Numbered from the stretch's first letter, positions 52,936 to 61,564 are shown. The stretch: DNA of 61,810 nt from Terriglobia bacterium (GCA_021324185.1 JAJPJN010000113.1:1-61810), one strand, 5' to 3'. The notes: generated from the letters alone by a model not told the origin. Numbers and translations are program-made.

Positions 52936-53083
52936 TGATCCAGATTCCTTTCCTGTTCTTGCTGTGCTTAGAGTTTTCATTGTATCCAGGCGAAGAGCTT
53001 GCGTGTGCATTCTTCCGCACAGAGGCAAAAGCTAGTATTAATGTCGGTGGATATAGTTCTAGTACTGACGGTATTGTTCAGTC

Positions 53084-54373
53084 ATGCCGCTTCCACGCAC
53101 TGCTTACTTCGGAGTTCTTTCTCTCGTCCTCGCTGCGTTCCCTGGAACACTTTCCGCACAAGGCACATGGCCTGCCGATCTATCCAGGCTCGTTGTTGCC
53201 GGCGATTCCATCTCGGCCGGCGTTCAGAATTTCTCTTTAGAACAGGATCAGCAGATCCACGGCTATGCGAGCGTCTTGGCGCAGCAAGCCGGTGTGCCGT
53301 TGACTCTGCCGCTGGTGCCGTACCCTGGGGCTCCCAACACGCTGGAACTGACCAGCCTGAATCCGATTACGATCGTTCCAGTTCCCGGGACTCTGCCCGC
53401 TATCCCGCGGGTGAATCCGTGTGAGCAGCCGACGAACGTATCGGTCCCCGGCGTCACATTGGGGCAGGCCTTAACAATTAAACCTTCGCCCACATCCTCG
53501 ACCAATCCGGTGCAGCAATGGGCGAATATCGTGCTGGGATTTCCCAATCCGTTTGGGGTGCTCGCCGGCTGCAAAATAACGCCCACCGCGCCGGCGACAG
53601 AGATAGAACAGGCGGTTGCGCTGAATCCCACTGCGGTGATCACCTGGCTGGGGAATAACGATGTGCTCGTACCGGCGATGATCGGGCAGCTCAGTTTAAT
53701 GACTCCCTGGGACGATTTTGCGGTGCAATACGCGGCACTCCTGAAGGACCTCAGCCAGACGCACGCTTCGCTTTTGACCGCCAATATCCCGGACGTGACG
53801 CTAGTCCCGTTTTTCACGCCAGTGCCGGCGCTTGCCGCGCAGTTCAATCTGCCTGTCAGTACTGTTGCCAGCGCACTCCACGTGGGTCAGAACGATTTCT
53901 TACGTCCTACGGCGGTACCCATTGCTGCTGCGATCCTACAGACCCATTCCGGTTCGTTACCTGCTTTGTGTCCGGCTCCGGGAGCGCTTCAACTGCTCAC
54001 TCCCGTAGTACCGTGCGTTTTGAGCGCTTCCGATGCCGCTACGATTCGCGAAACCGTTGATGAATACAACCTGGCCATCGCAATTGAATCCGCCTGGTAT
54101 GGTGCGCCCACGGTGGACATTCACGCGCTGATTGAAAATTTGAGCCAGAACGGCTATAAAGCCGATGGCAGGCTGCTCACAACCGCTATGCTGGGCGGCT
54201 TGTTTTCGCTCGATGGCGTTCACCCCAGCAATACTGGCTACGGCATCATCGCCAACGCATTTATTGACACGATGAACACCTGGTGGGGAACCAACATCAA
54301 ACGGGCGAACATCAATGAGATCGCTGCCCACGACCCGCTTCGGCCGCCGATCAGGCTGAACAAGCAGCCTTGA
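53084..54373 (+). CDS. Secreted SGNH/GDSL-type hydrolase
   Basis: 429 residues with the signal peptide MPLPRTAYFGVLSLVLAAFPGTLSAQ. The nucleophile block is VVAGDSISAG (GDS motif), the third block is WLGNNDVL with the catalytic Asn, and the fifth block is DGVHPSNTGYG with the catalytic Asp and His. Such enzymes hydrolyse esters of lipids or sugars in the periplasm or outside. A Pro/Thr-rich insertion follows the first block. It stands alone. Confidence 0.92.
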   Translation: MPLPRTAYFGVLSLVLAAFPGTLSAQGTWPADLSRLVVAGDSISAGVQNFSLEQDQQIHGYASVLAQQAGVPLTLPLVPYPGAPNTLELTSLNPITIVPVPGTLPAIPRVNPCEQPTNVSVPGVTLGQALTIKPSPTSSTNPVQQWANIVLGFPNPFGVLAGCKITPTAPATEIEQAVALNPTAVITWLGNNDVLVPAMIGQLSLMTPWDDFAVQYAALLKDLSQTHASLLTANIPDVTLVPFFTPVPALAAQFNLPVSTVASALHVGQNDFLRPTAVPIAAAILQTHSGSLPALCPAPGALQLLTPVVPCVLSASDAATIRETVDEYNLAIAIESAWYGAPTVDIHALIENLSQNGYKADGRLLTTAMLGGLFSLDGVHPSNTGYGIIANAFIDTMNTWWGTNIKRANINEIAAHDPLRPPIRLNKQP

Positions 54374-54383
54374 CCTAAGCCGT

Positions 54384-55502
54384 TCAGCTCGCTTTGCGTT
54401 GCTGCTCAGGCGGTTGCATCTGCTTGCGCCGGTGTAGCGCATTCTGGATCATCAGATACTCGCCGAGATTTTCCTGCGTGACCAGCCCGACCACCGTGCC
54501 GTCCTGGAGCACCGGCATGATGCGCACGGGCGAGGACGCGAGGCGCGCTAGGGCCGCCTGCAACATTTCGCCGGGTTCGGCAGTGGCGAAGTCGCGCTCC
54601 ATGACAGTAGTGACGAGCTGGTCGGGCCCATACTGCGAGAGACCGGCCAGCAGATTGGCGCGAGTCAGGATGCCCATGACGCGATCGCCCCACATGACGG
54701 GAAAATCGTGCTGCGATCCTTCGAGCACCATCTTCATGGCATCGCCGAGTGTGTTGTTCGTGCTCAACGTTTTGAAGTCTTTCAGCATCGCCGCTTGAAT
54801 CGGTATGCCGGAGAAGGCATCGCGGACCTGGACCGATTGCGATTCATGCGCGGCGCCGATCCACACAAACAGCGCGATGAACACCAGAAAAGGATCGAAG
54901 AACAAGCCCACAAGCCCGAAAAGCAGCGCCAGTCCCTGACCGATTGCGGCTGCCAGTTGCGTTGCGGCGACGTGATCCATTCGCGTCGCCAGAAAAGCGC
55001 GCAGCGCGCGGCCGCCATCCATCGGAAAAGCGGGAATGAGGTTGAAGACGGCCAGCAGAAGATTGGCCATCAGGAGGCGCTCGAAGAACGGCCCGTTGGT
55101 GATGCTCAGCGATGTGACGGGCTTGAACCCGTTCGTTAAGAAAAGGCCCAGATAGATCAACGCGGCAATCAGCACGTTCACGATCGGGCCGGCAAGCGAG
55201 ACTACCAATTCCTGCGACGGCTTCTCCGGCAGGCGCTCAAAGCGCGAAACTCCTCCAATCGGCAGAAGCGTTATGTCTTTGGTCACTATTCCGTAGTGTC
55301 TGGCGGTCAGGGCGTGCCCGAATTCATGCAGCACAACGCAGGCGAATATGGCGAGGATGGAGAGCAGGCCGCTTCCCACGCCGTTCATGGTGTGATTTCC
55401 CAACCAATGCAGGGCTACCACCCACAAAATCAGCAGAAAAAAAGTGGCATGGATGTAAAGATCAATGCCGGCAATCCGGCCTATCTTGAATGACCAACGC
55501 AA
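54384..55502 (-). CDS. M50 site-2-type metalloprotease with two CBS domains
   Basis: 372 residues from a TTG. Several membrane segments enclose the zinc site H59-E60-x2-H63 (VVLHEFGH) and the third ligand Asp in PAFPMDGGRALRA. A pair of CBS domains occupies residues about 240-355 (FKTLSTNNTLGDAMKMVLEG; HDFPVMWGDRVMGILTR; FATAEPGEMLQAALARL; MPVLQDGTVVGLVTQENLGEY). CBS pairs bind adenosine nucleotides and may gate intramembrane proteolysis. Substrate unknown. Confidence 0.95.
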   Translation of the reverse strand: MRWSFKIGRIAGIDLYIHATFFLLILWVVALHWLGNHTMNGVGSGLLSILAIFACVVLHEFGHALTARHYGIVTKDITLLPIGGVSRFERLPEKPSQELVVSLAGPIVNVLIAALIYLGLFLTNGFKPVTSLSITNGPFFERLLMANLLLAVFNLIPAFPMDGGRALRAFLATRMDHVAATQLAAAIGQGLALLFGLVGLFFDPFLVFIALFVWIGAAHESQSVQVRDAFSGIPIQAAMLKDFKTLSTNNTLGDAMKMVLEGSQHDFPVMWGDRVMGILTRANLLAGLSQYGPDQLVTTVMERDFATAEPGEMLQAALARLASSPVRIMPVLQDGTVVGLVTQENLGEYLMIQNALHRRKQMQPPEQQRKAS

Positions 55503-55574
55503 AGCTTGAGCCCGCCATCCTTACGAATAGCAGACGCGGTGTTGTGTACTCCTGTGTCAGCATGAGGAGTTGCC

Positions 55575-57341
55575 ATGATGCTGAACAGATCGTGTCTAAT
55601 CGCGATTGCTTTGGTTCTGATTTCAGCTGGCCTGCTCATCCCGGCGCAGCGGGGCTCGTCGACCCGCGATTCCGGTCCCCAACTTTGGTTCATGAATCAT
55701 TCCTACGCGGTGACCGGCGATGCCGTAGTCGAAAGCGAACGGCGCATCGATCAGGCGGCTGCACTGGGCTACAACGGCGTCATGTTCTGGGACAGCGGTT
55801 TCAACTTCATGTCGGACGACTTTTGGCCATGGGAAAACGAAGCGCGCTTGGGCGAGCTGATGAAATATGCGGCAAAAAAAGGCATGCGCACCATGGCCAC
55901 GCCCAGCCCCTACGGCTATTCGAACGAGTCTCTCGAGGCGAATCCAAACTGGGCCGAAAGCGAGCCGGTTGTGGGCGCGCTGTTCCGGGTGGATGCGTCC
56001 GGCCGGCGCCTTGTGTTCAAGGACAGCTTCCCCGGGCTCAAGAATCCCGGGTTCGAAGAAGGCAAATCGGATTGGTTCGATCTAAGCGATCCGGGTACAA
56101 GCATCAGCACAAACGCGCATTCGGGAAAAACTTCGGCCGCCATCGTGAATGCCCCGGCCAACGCTCGCTTCCGGCAGAGATTTCCGCTCAAGCCGTGGCG
56201 GCAATACCATCTGCGTATCTGGTGGAAGGCGGAAAACTTCAACGGAACGGCTATGATCGAGGTCCTCGATTCGGCAAACCACGATCTGGGGCGAGTGAAC
56301 TCGACGTTCTCTGCCAGGGGCACGCACGATTGGACTGAGACCGACCTCGCGTTCAACAGCAAAGACAGCACCGAGGGTGATCTGTATTTCGGCGTGTGGG
56401 GCGGCAGTTCGGGCAGCATCTGGTTCGATGACGTGGCTCTGGAAGAGACATCGCTCGTTTATGTGACGCGGCGTAGCGGAGCGCCGCTCAAGCTGTACGA
56501 TCCGGGCAATCCGGAAACCGTTTTCCAGGAAGGCGTCGATTTCAACACGGTTTACGATCCGCGCATGTCCGAGCGAAACGCGTTTCGGGATATCTGGCAC
56601 GCTCCTCCGGTAGTCACCCTCGGGGCGCATACCCGTCTGAAGCCGGGCCAGGTTGTCGCGATGGACTATTACGCAGCGTTTCCGCTACCGGATACGCGCG
56701 GCATCTCCATGTGCATGACGGAACCGGCCGCCTGGAAGTGGGTACAGGCTAACGCGCTGGCGGTGAAAAAACAGATGGCTCCAAATACGGGCGTTCTGTT
56801 GGGATACGACGAGATACGCCAGATGAATACATGCGCCAGTTGCCGCGCCAAGAATATGGACGCCGGCCCGCTGCTCGCCTGGAGTATTAAACAACTTACT
56901 CAGCTTCACCAGAACCTTACTCCAAATGCCCAGCTCTACATTTACAACGACATGATCGACCCTTATCACAATGCACATAAGAATTACTATTCCGTGCGGG
57001 GCGACTTAGCCGGGGGCTGGAATGGCGTGCCATCCAACATCATCATCCTGAATTGGAATCTGGATAACTTAAGGAAGTCTCTAGCCTGGTTTGCCGGTAT
57101 GGATCCCCGCTGGCCTGTGCCGCACCAGCAACTGATTGCGGGGTATTACGATAATCCCAGCGGCGCGGCGGCTGCCAAGCAGGAGCTCGAACAGGCCTCC
57201 GGCATACCGGGCATCCTCGGCTTGATGTATCTATCGTGGTCCGATAACTACTCTCAGTTAAAGAGTTTTGCGGATGCCGCTCGTGCGAACTGGCCGGCTT
57301 ATCTGGCCAGTGTTAGTTCTGCTAAGCGAGCACCGCAGTAA
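55575..57341 (+). CDS. Secreted glycoside-hydrolase-like barrel with an inserted carbohydrate-binding domain
   Basis: 588 residues preceded by a good GAGGAG. Signal MMLNRSCLIAIALVLISAGLLIPAQ. The first part (RRIDQAAALGYNGVMFWDS, ARLGELMKYAAKKGMRTMATPS) looks like the first strands of a TIM barrel. Residues about 155-295 (FPGLKNPGFEEGKSDW, SGKTSAAI, YHLRIWWKAENFNGT, GSIWFDDVALEE) form a CBM4/9-like jelly roll inserted in it. The barrel then resumes (VVAMDYYAAFPLP, LLGYDEIRQMNTCASC, YIYNDMIDPYHNAHKNYY). An adjacent Asp-Glu pair (YDEIR) recalls GH20-like chemistry, but no GH family is certain. Confidence 0.8.
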   Translation: MMLNRSCLIAIALVLISAGLLIPAQRGSSTRDSGPQLWFMNHSYAVTGDAVVESERRIDQAAALGYNGVMFWDSGFNFMSDDFWPWENEARLGELMKYAAKKGMRTMATPSPYGYSNESLEANPNWAESEPVVGALFRVDASGRRLVFKDSFPGLKNPGFEEGKSDWFDLSDPGTSISTNAHSGKTSAAIVNAPANARFRQRFPLKPWRQYHLRIWWKAENFNGTAMIEVLDSANHDLGRVNSTFSARGTHDWTETDLAFNSKDSTEGDLYFGVWGGSSGSIWFDDVALEETSLVYVTRRSGAPLKLYDPGNPETVFQEGVDFNTVYDPRMSERNAFRDIWHAPPVVTLGAHTRLKPGQVVAMDYYAAFPLPDTRGISMCMTEPAAWKWVQANALAVKKQMAPNTGVLLGYDEIRQMNTCASCRAKNMDAGPLLAWSIKQLTQLHQNLTPNAQLYIYNDMIDPYHNAHKNYYSVRGDLAGGWNGVPSNIIILNWNLDNLRKSLAWFAGMDPRWPVPHQQLIAGYYDNPSGAAAAKQELEQASGIPGILGLMYLSWSDNYSQLKSFADAARANWPAYLASVSSAKRAPQ

Positions 57342-57379
57342 CTTAACATTCCCGTTATAAAGATTTTTGTAAGTTCTCT

Positions 57380-57404
57380 GCTCAAGAAGGTGTAACTTTT
57401 GAGC
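57380..57404 (+). promoter_or_regulatory. Inverted repeat near the hsp20 promoter
   Basis: GCTCAA (57380-57385) and TTGAGC (57399-57404) are inverted repeats, 13 bases apart, with two further wobble pairs inside. A weak promoter (TTGTAA at 57367-57372, 18 bases, TGTAAC at 57391-57396) overlaps it. It does not match CIRCE or the HAIR box in orientation. Possibly an operator. Confidence 0.35.
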
Positions 57405-57455
57405 GTTTCCGGGCATCATGTACAACTGGAAAGCCCCGGAAAAGGGCGGACCGGG

Positions 57456-57472
57456 CAGGTTGCTACAACCTG
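57456..57472 (+). promoter_or_regulatory. Perfect 7-bp palindrome in the hsp20 leader
   Basis: CAGGTTG-CTA-CAACCTG, 35 bases before the hsp20 start. The right arm AACCT could also pair with AGGTT at 57496-57500 next to the ribosome site. So it may be an operator or part of a folding leader. Confidence 0.45.
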
Positions 57473-57482
57473 TCAAGAAAAT

Positions 57483-57498
57483 CCTTTGACGAAAGAGG
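57483..57498 (+). promoter_or_regulatory. Possible RNA thermometer covering the hsp20 ribosome site
   Basis: CCTTT-GACG-AAAG(A)GG can fold so that the ribosome site AAAGAGG, ten bases before the ATG at 57508, is paired with CCTTT, with one bulged A. Short, imperfect stems masking the ribosome site are typical of heat-shock leader thermometers. Confidence 0.45.
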
Positions 57499-57507
57499 TT
57501 ACAACGT

Positions 57508-58008
57508 ATGTTTGACACGATGCTCTCTCGTGACATGCGACAAACGCTGGACCAATTCCGTCGTAGTGTGGACCAGCTATTCGACAATTTCTACGGCTCC
57601 GGCTCTCGCTTAACCGCCACCAACGGCAGCGGGAGCAGCACAAACGGCAGCGAATACACTTTCACGCCGGTGATCGAGTCCGGCTGGAGCGAGAATGAAC
57701 TGGTGTTGCGGGCGATTGTACCTGGGGTCACTCAGGACAGCCTGAAGGTCTCTACGCAGGGGAACCAGCTTATTCTCGAGGGCGAGCGCAAAGCTCCCGA
57801 AGCCTGGACTTCCGGCGCGTATCCCCAAATTGCTTACGGGAAGTTTTACGCTACCGTTCCTCTGCCACAGAATCTGGACGTGGATAACATCAAATGCCGC
57901 CTGCATGACGGTGTGCTGGATATCTACGTACCCGTGGCTGAATCGATGAAGCCGCGCCAGATTCCGATTGAAGCCGGAAAGGCGCAGCAGAAAGCTATCG
58001 CGGCCTGA
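57508..58008 (+). CDS. Hsp20/alpha-crystallin small heat-shock protein
   Basis: 166 residues. Variable N terminus (MFDTMLSRDMRQTLDQFRRS, then a Ser/Gly/Asn-rich linker). The alpha-crystallin domain follows (about 52-145; FTPVIESGWSENELVLRAIVPGV, LILEGERKAP, YGKFYATVPLPQNLDVDNIKCRLHDGVLDIYVPV). The tail RQIPIEAGK holds the I-x-I motif (IPI) for oligomer contacts. It is an ATP-independent holdase, first of two hsp20 genes in a row. Confidence 0.95.
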   Translation: MFDTMLSRDMRQTLDQFRRSVDQLFDNFYGSGSRLTATNGSGSSTNGSEYTFTPVIESGWSENELVLRAIVPGVTQDSLKVSTQGNQLILEGERKAPEAWTSGAYPQIAYGKFYATVPLPQNLDVDNIKCRLHDGVLDIYVPVAESMKPRQIPIEAGKAQQKAIAA

Positions 58009-58028
58009 GCTGGCCCACGCTGGGGAAG

Positions 58029-58145
58029 GCGCACGGAGGGGTGTGGAGCCTTCGTGCGTTGTGCTGAAAGACCCGGCTTGCGTCCATCCCCCTGATCTAG
58101 TGCGGCCGGGTCCTCCCCAGTCAGCTTCTGATGTTGGAAAGGAGG
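58029..58145 (+). promoter_or_regulatory. Structured leader of the second hsp20 gene
   Basis: Two hairpins: CGCACGGAGG (58030-58039) with CCTTCGTGCG (58049-58058, one wobble), and GACCCGGC (58070-58077) with a perfect GCCGGGTC (58105-58112). Just after, CCTCC (58112-58116) can pair with GGAGG (58141-58145), the ribosome site of the following start. This is a possible temperature-responsive leader. Confidence 0.45.
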
Positions 58146-58152
58146 TGTTTTT

Positions 58153-58710
58153 ATGGCTTAAGTAGCAGTAAAAAAAGCCGAACAAAATACGAGCAACGAA
58201 AAAGCTCTCACCAAACAGCAGCAGAATGAAAGCGGGCTCGCCAGGCGGTCGCAATGGGATCCGCTTTCCTGGTGGAGTCCCTCGGACTTTTTCGGAAATC
58301 CGTTCGCGCTGATGCGCCGCTTCAGCGAAGAGATGGATCGAACCTTTGGGCGCTTCTTTGACCGCGAGGAGCGGGAAGCCTTCTGGGCGCCTGCCATTGA
58401 TGTGACCCAGAATAATGGTCAATTAAAAGTGCATGCCGATCTCCCCGGTCTGAAGCCCGAGGACGTACAGGTTGAAGTAAGCGACGACGCGCTGATACTG
58501 CGCGGCGAACGGAAGTACGAACACGAAGAAAAGAAAAAAGGCGTTTACCGCAGCGAGCGCCGGTATGGGCAGTTCTATCGCGCGATTCCGCTACCGCAGG
58601 GGGCTAAGACAGAAGAAGCAAAAGCGCAGTTCAAGAATGGGGTGTTGGAGGTGACCTTGCCGGTACCGGAGCAGAAGAGCCGCCAGATTCCGATTGAGTC
58701 AGCCAAGTGA
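58153..58710 (+). pseudogene. Second Hsp20 gene, stop at codon 3; domain intact from ATG 58312
   Basis: A strong GGAGGTG sits six bases before ATG 58153, which reads Met-Ala-stop (TAA, 58159-58161). The same frame then runs open to 58710. A single change from AAA to TAA would explain it (MA-K-VAVKKAEQ). The full product would be 185 residues. Without the first start, ATG 58312 gives 132 residues (MRRFSEEMDRTFGRFF) that keep the whole alpha-crystallin domain (LKVHADLPGLKPEDVQVEV, LILRGERKYEHEEKK, FKNGVLEVTLPVPE) and the IPI tail motif, but lose 53 N-terminal residues. It may be a nonsense allele, a restart site or a sequence error. Confidence 0.85.
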
Positions 58711-59865
58711 TTCGGAATCGGGCTCTGGCGCGTTGGATACGGAGCCGGCGCTCGGGGCGGTGAAGTAGAAAGTGGAACCGGCGCCGGGCTCCGATTCCAC
58801 CCATATACGCCCTCCGTACTGTTCGACAATTCGCTTGCAGGTCGCGAGTCCAATGCCGCTGCCGGGGTATTCGTGCCGCGTATGCAGGCGTTGAAACAAT
58901 CCAAAGATGCGCTCCCGTTGTTCGGCTGGGATGCCGATTCCGTTGTCTTTTATCGCAATGACCTGGAAGTCGCCCTGGGCGTAGGCGGAGATGGCAATTT
59001 CCGGTTTCCTCTGGCAATACTTCAAGGCATTTCCAACCAGATTTTGAAAGACCTGCAGGAGCCTGGTCTCGTGTCCCAGCACAACCGGAAGCTGTTCAAA
59101 CGTAACGGAGGCGTTACACTCCGTGATCTTGACCTGCAGATTTTCGAGAGCCAGGCCAAGGACGGAGTTGCAATCAACCGGAGTTGGATCCGGATACTCG
59201 ACTCCGGTATGGCGCGCGAATTCCAGGATGTCGTAAATCAGCATTCGCATGCGGTCTACGCCGGCCAAGATGTATTGCAGATATAACTGCGATTCGTCGT
59301 CGAGTTTTCCCTTGTTCCTCTTGGTCAGTAGCTGGCTGTAGCTGGTCACCATGCGCAACGGTTCCTGCAGATCGTGTGAGGCAATGTTGGCGAACCGCTG
59401 CAGGTCTTCATTTGAGCGCTGCAGGGCCTTCGCCTGTTCCCGGAACTGGTACTGGCGTTCGCGGGCCCGCAATGCGCTTCGAATGATACTGATGAGAGTC
59501 GAGGGCTGCATGGGGCGCTCGATGAGAGATACATTGCCCAGCGGCGTCAGAAGTTTCAGCTTGTAATCTGTTGACGGGCTGGGTTCTCCAGCGCTCGTGA
59601 GAACGATAACCGGAAGATCGGACCAGGGCGGCTGCCGGTTCAACACTTCGGCGATGCGGGCGACTGAGCCGGCATTGACGGCCTCTTCGGCCATCAATAA
59701 CGCGGCGCAAGGCGCGTCCAATTCGCGCACTAGGTCGGCTACCGAAGAGCAGATGTGCGTTTGTATGTTAGATCTTGAAAGTGTTTGCGCGATCAGCGCG
59801 GAGTCGCGCCCGGTCGGCGTCAGCAGAAGAACCCGGCCTTCCTCGTCCGGTTTAAGAACCGCCAT
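58699..59865 (-). CDS. Histidine kinase with an N-terminal pseudo-receiver
   Basis: 388 residues. Residues 1-130 are receiver-like (VLLLTPTGRDSALIAQTL), but the N-terminal acidic pair, the phospho-acceptor Asp (ALLMAEEAV in its place) and the Lys (ERPMQ in its place) are absent. A helical linker leads to HisKA with H164 in ASHDLQEPLR. The ATPase domain has FQNLVGNALKYC (N box), IKDNGIGIP (G1) and GSGIGLATCKRIVEQ (G2). There is no membrane segment, so it is a soluble kinase. It starts 6 bases after the KaiC-like stop and is co-transcribed with it. The stop overlaps the hsp20 end by 12 bases. Confidence 0.94.
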   Translation of the reverse strand: MAVLKPDEEGRVLLLTPTGRDSALIAQTLSRSNIQTHICSSVADLVRELDAPCAALLMAEEAVNAGSVARIAEVLNRQPPWSDLPVIVLTSAGEPSPSTDYKLKLLTPLGNVSLIERPMQPSTLISIIRSALRARERQYQFREQAKALQRSNEDLQRFANIASHDLQEPLRMVTSYSQLLTKRNKGKLDDESQLYLQYILAGVDRMRMLIYDILEFARHTGVEYPDPTPVDCNSVLGLALENLQVKITECNASVTFEQLPVVLGHETRLLQVFQNLVGNALKYCQRKPEIAISAYAQGDFQVIAIKDNGIGIPAEQRERIFGLFQRLHTRHEYPGSGIGLATCKRIVEQYGGRIWVESEPGAGSTFYFTAPSAGSVSNAPEPDSESLG

Positions 59866-59871
59866 CCCCGA

Positions 59872-61356
59872 TCAGCCCCGCATCAGAAGCTCGGCGCGGC
59901 CGCGATAGACGGGCGTGCCGGACAAAACGCCCTGAAAGTCGGCTAAGGGCTCACCAACCACGATTCGCTGCGGCCCGACACGAAGCTCGCGTACTGTATC
60001 TTCGTGAGCACCACTGCGCTTCTTAACGACCGAGATTGCTTTGCGGACTCTGCCTTCCGCTTCGAAGAAGCGAAGCAGGACAACGTTATCGGCCAGATAG
60101 CTGACATCTACCGGTGACGCCATGCTGCTCCCCAGAATTCCGTACTGCGCCATGACCAGAATGCTGAGCACGCCCTGATCGTTGAGGTAGGACAGCAATT
60201 CGTGTAGCTGCGACATCAGAAACTGCTCGCCGGGCATGGCGTTCAGAAAGCCATTGATGCTGTCGAGTACCAGCACGCGAAGTTGCTTCTCTTCTACCGC
60301 GTTCCGAATGTGCTGAATAAAGTCGCCGGCCGAAAGCTCTGCCGGATCAAGCTGGCGGATGTTCAGGGTCTGTTGTTCGACATATTGGGGTAAGTCCAAC
60401 CCCAAGCCCCGGGAGCGCTTATACATTGTGGTGAGCCCTTCTTCGAAGCTAAAGATCAGGGCACTTTCGCCGCGTTGAGCTGCGGCAGCGGCATATTGGA
60501 TGGCGATGCTCGATTTTCCTGAACCGGCCGGGCCGATGAGTAATGTACTGGTTCCGCGCTCGAGCCCGCCGCCGAGTAGAAGGTCGATCCCCTCCACCCC
60601 ACTCAACGAACCGGACTGGTTCGAAACTCGCTTGTGATTGGTCGCGGCGAGCCGCGGATAAACGTGCAATCCGCCGCTCTTGATTTCGTAGTCGTGATAG
60701 CCATCGGAAAACTTTACGCCGCGCAGCTTGAGCACCTGGAGTCTCCTGCGAATCGCCCCGAAATCCCGGTGGGTGCGCTCCAGGCTGACGACGCCGTGCA
60801 CCGTGCTCATGACCGTCAGATCGGACCGCTTGCCAGTTGGCCGGTCATCGAGTAGCAGGGCAGTGCAATGCCGGCTGGCGAAGAACTGCTTGAGGCCGAG
60901 GATCTGGCGCCGGTAATGGGAGAGATCGCGAGCAAGTAGGCGAATCTCGGACAACGAATCGAGCACCACGCGCGTAGGGGTTACAGCATCCACCTGGTCG
61001 AAGATGCGCTTGAACGTCATCCCCAGTTCGACATCGCCCGGATGAAAAACCGTGTACTCGTCGCCCGGTAAGAGGCTCTCGGGCGCCGGCATGATCTCAA
61101 AGAGAGTGATGCCGTCGAGGGACCAGCCGTGAGACGACGCGATGGCGTGCAGTTCCCGAATTGATTCAGAAAGAGTGATGTAGAGGACCGGTTCGCCGCG
61201 CCTGCGCGCCTCCAGCAGAAACTGCATCGCCAGAGTACTCTTGCCCGCTCCCGGATCGCCTTCGACTAGATAGAGATGGTCCGCGGGAAGGCCGCCGCCC
61301 AATATGTCATCAAGGCCGGGTATGCCTGTTTGGAGGCGACCAGATTCTACGGGCAT
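59872..61356 (-). CDS. KaiC-like double-domain RecA/AAA-type ATPase
   Basis: 494 residues with two tandem KaiC domains. CI: Walker A GDPGAGKST at 33-41, Walker B VVLDSLSE near 130-137. CII: Walker A GPAGSGKSS at 275-283, FEEGLTT with the Glu pair at 305-306, Walker B VLVLDSING near 361-369. Cyanobacterial KaiC autophosphorylates at Ser431/Thr432; the matching position is S419-Y420 (VSYLADNVVLLRF), so the Thr is Tyr. CI has a single Glu (LSESI) where KaiC has two. No KaiA or KaiB is nearby. Role: probably a signalling ATPase working with the following kinase. Confidence 0.95.
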   Translation of the reverse strand: MPVESGRLQTGIPGLDDILGGGLPADHLYLVEGDPGAGKSTLAMQFLLEARRRGEPVLYITLSESIRELHAIASSHGWSLDGITLFEIMPAPESLLPGDEYTVFHPGDVELGMTFKRIFDQVDAVTPTRVVLDSLSEIRLLARDLSHYRRQILGLKQFFASRHCTALLLDDRPTGKRSDLTVMSTVHGVVSLERTHRDFGAIRRRLQVLKLRGVKFSDGYHDYEIKSGGLHVYPRLAATNHKRVSNQSGSLSGVEGIDLLLGGGLERGTSTLLIGPAGSGKSSIAIQYAAAAAQRGESALIFSFEEGLTTMYKRSRGLGLDLPQYVEQQTLNIRQLDPAELSAGDFIQHIRNAVEEKQLRVLVLDSINGFLNAMPGEQFLMSQLHELLSYLNDQGVLSILVMAQYGILGSSMASPVDVSYLADNVVLLRFFEAEGRVRKAISVVKKRSGAHEDTVRELRVGPQRIVVGEPLADFQGVLSGTPVYRGRAELLMRG

Positions 61357-61564
61357 GGATTTCCCACCTTAGCAATCTTGAAACGAGAAAAGTAACCGAA
61401 ATTTTGCTTACTGAGCAGGCAGAATTGCTTTCCCGGTGCTAAGCCGTACGGGTAAGCGCTAGTACCACCTCTGGCCGCGAACGAACATCCTAGCTTCCAC
61501 GCGAAGCGGCTGCATATGGGAGACAATGCCCTCGCCACTTCGCTGCTTGAGATTCGGGTGAAAA

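Noticed and set aside
57342-57507. CIRCE or HAIR heat-shock operator before hsp20
   Set aside because: The dyads here do not match TTAGCACTC-N9-GAGTGCTAA, and the GCTCAA/TTGAGC arms are in the opposite orientation to the HAIR box.
61357-61564. Possible riboswitch in the leader of the KaiC-like gene
   Set aside because: I compared it by eye with cyclic-di-GMP aptamer patterns and found no conserved core; only an 8-base palindrome CCGTACGG is present.
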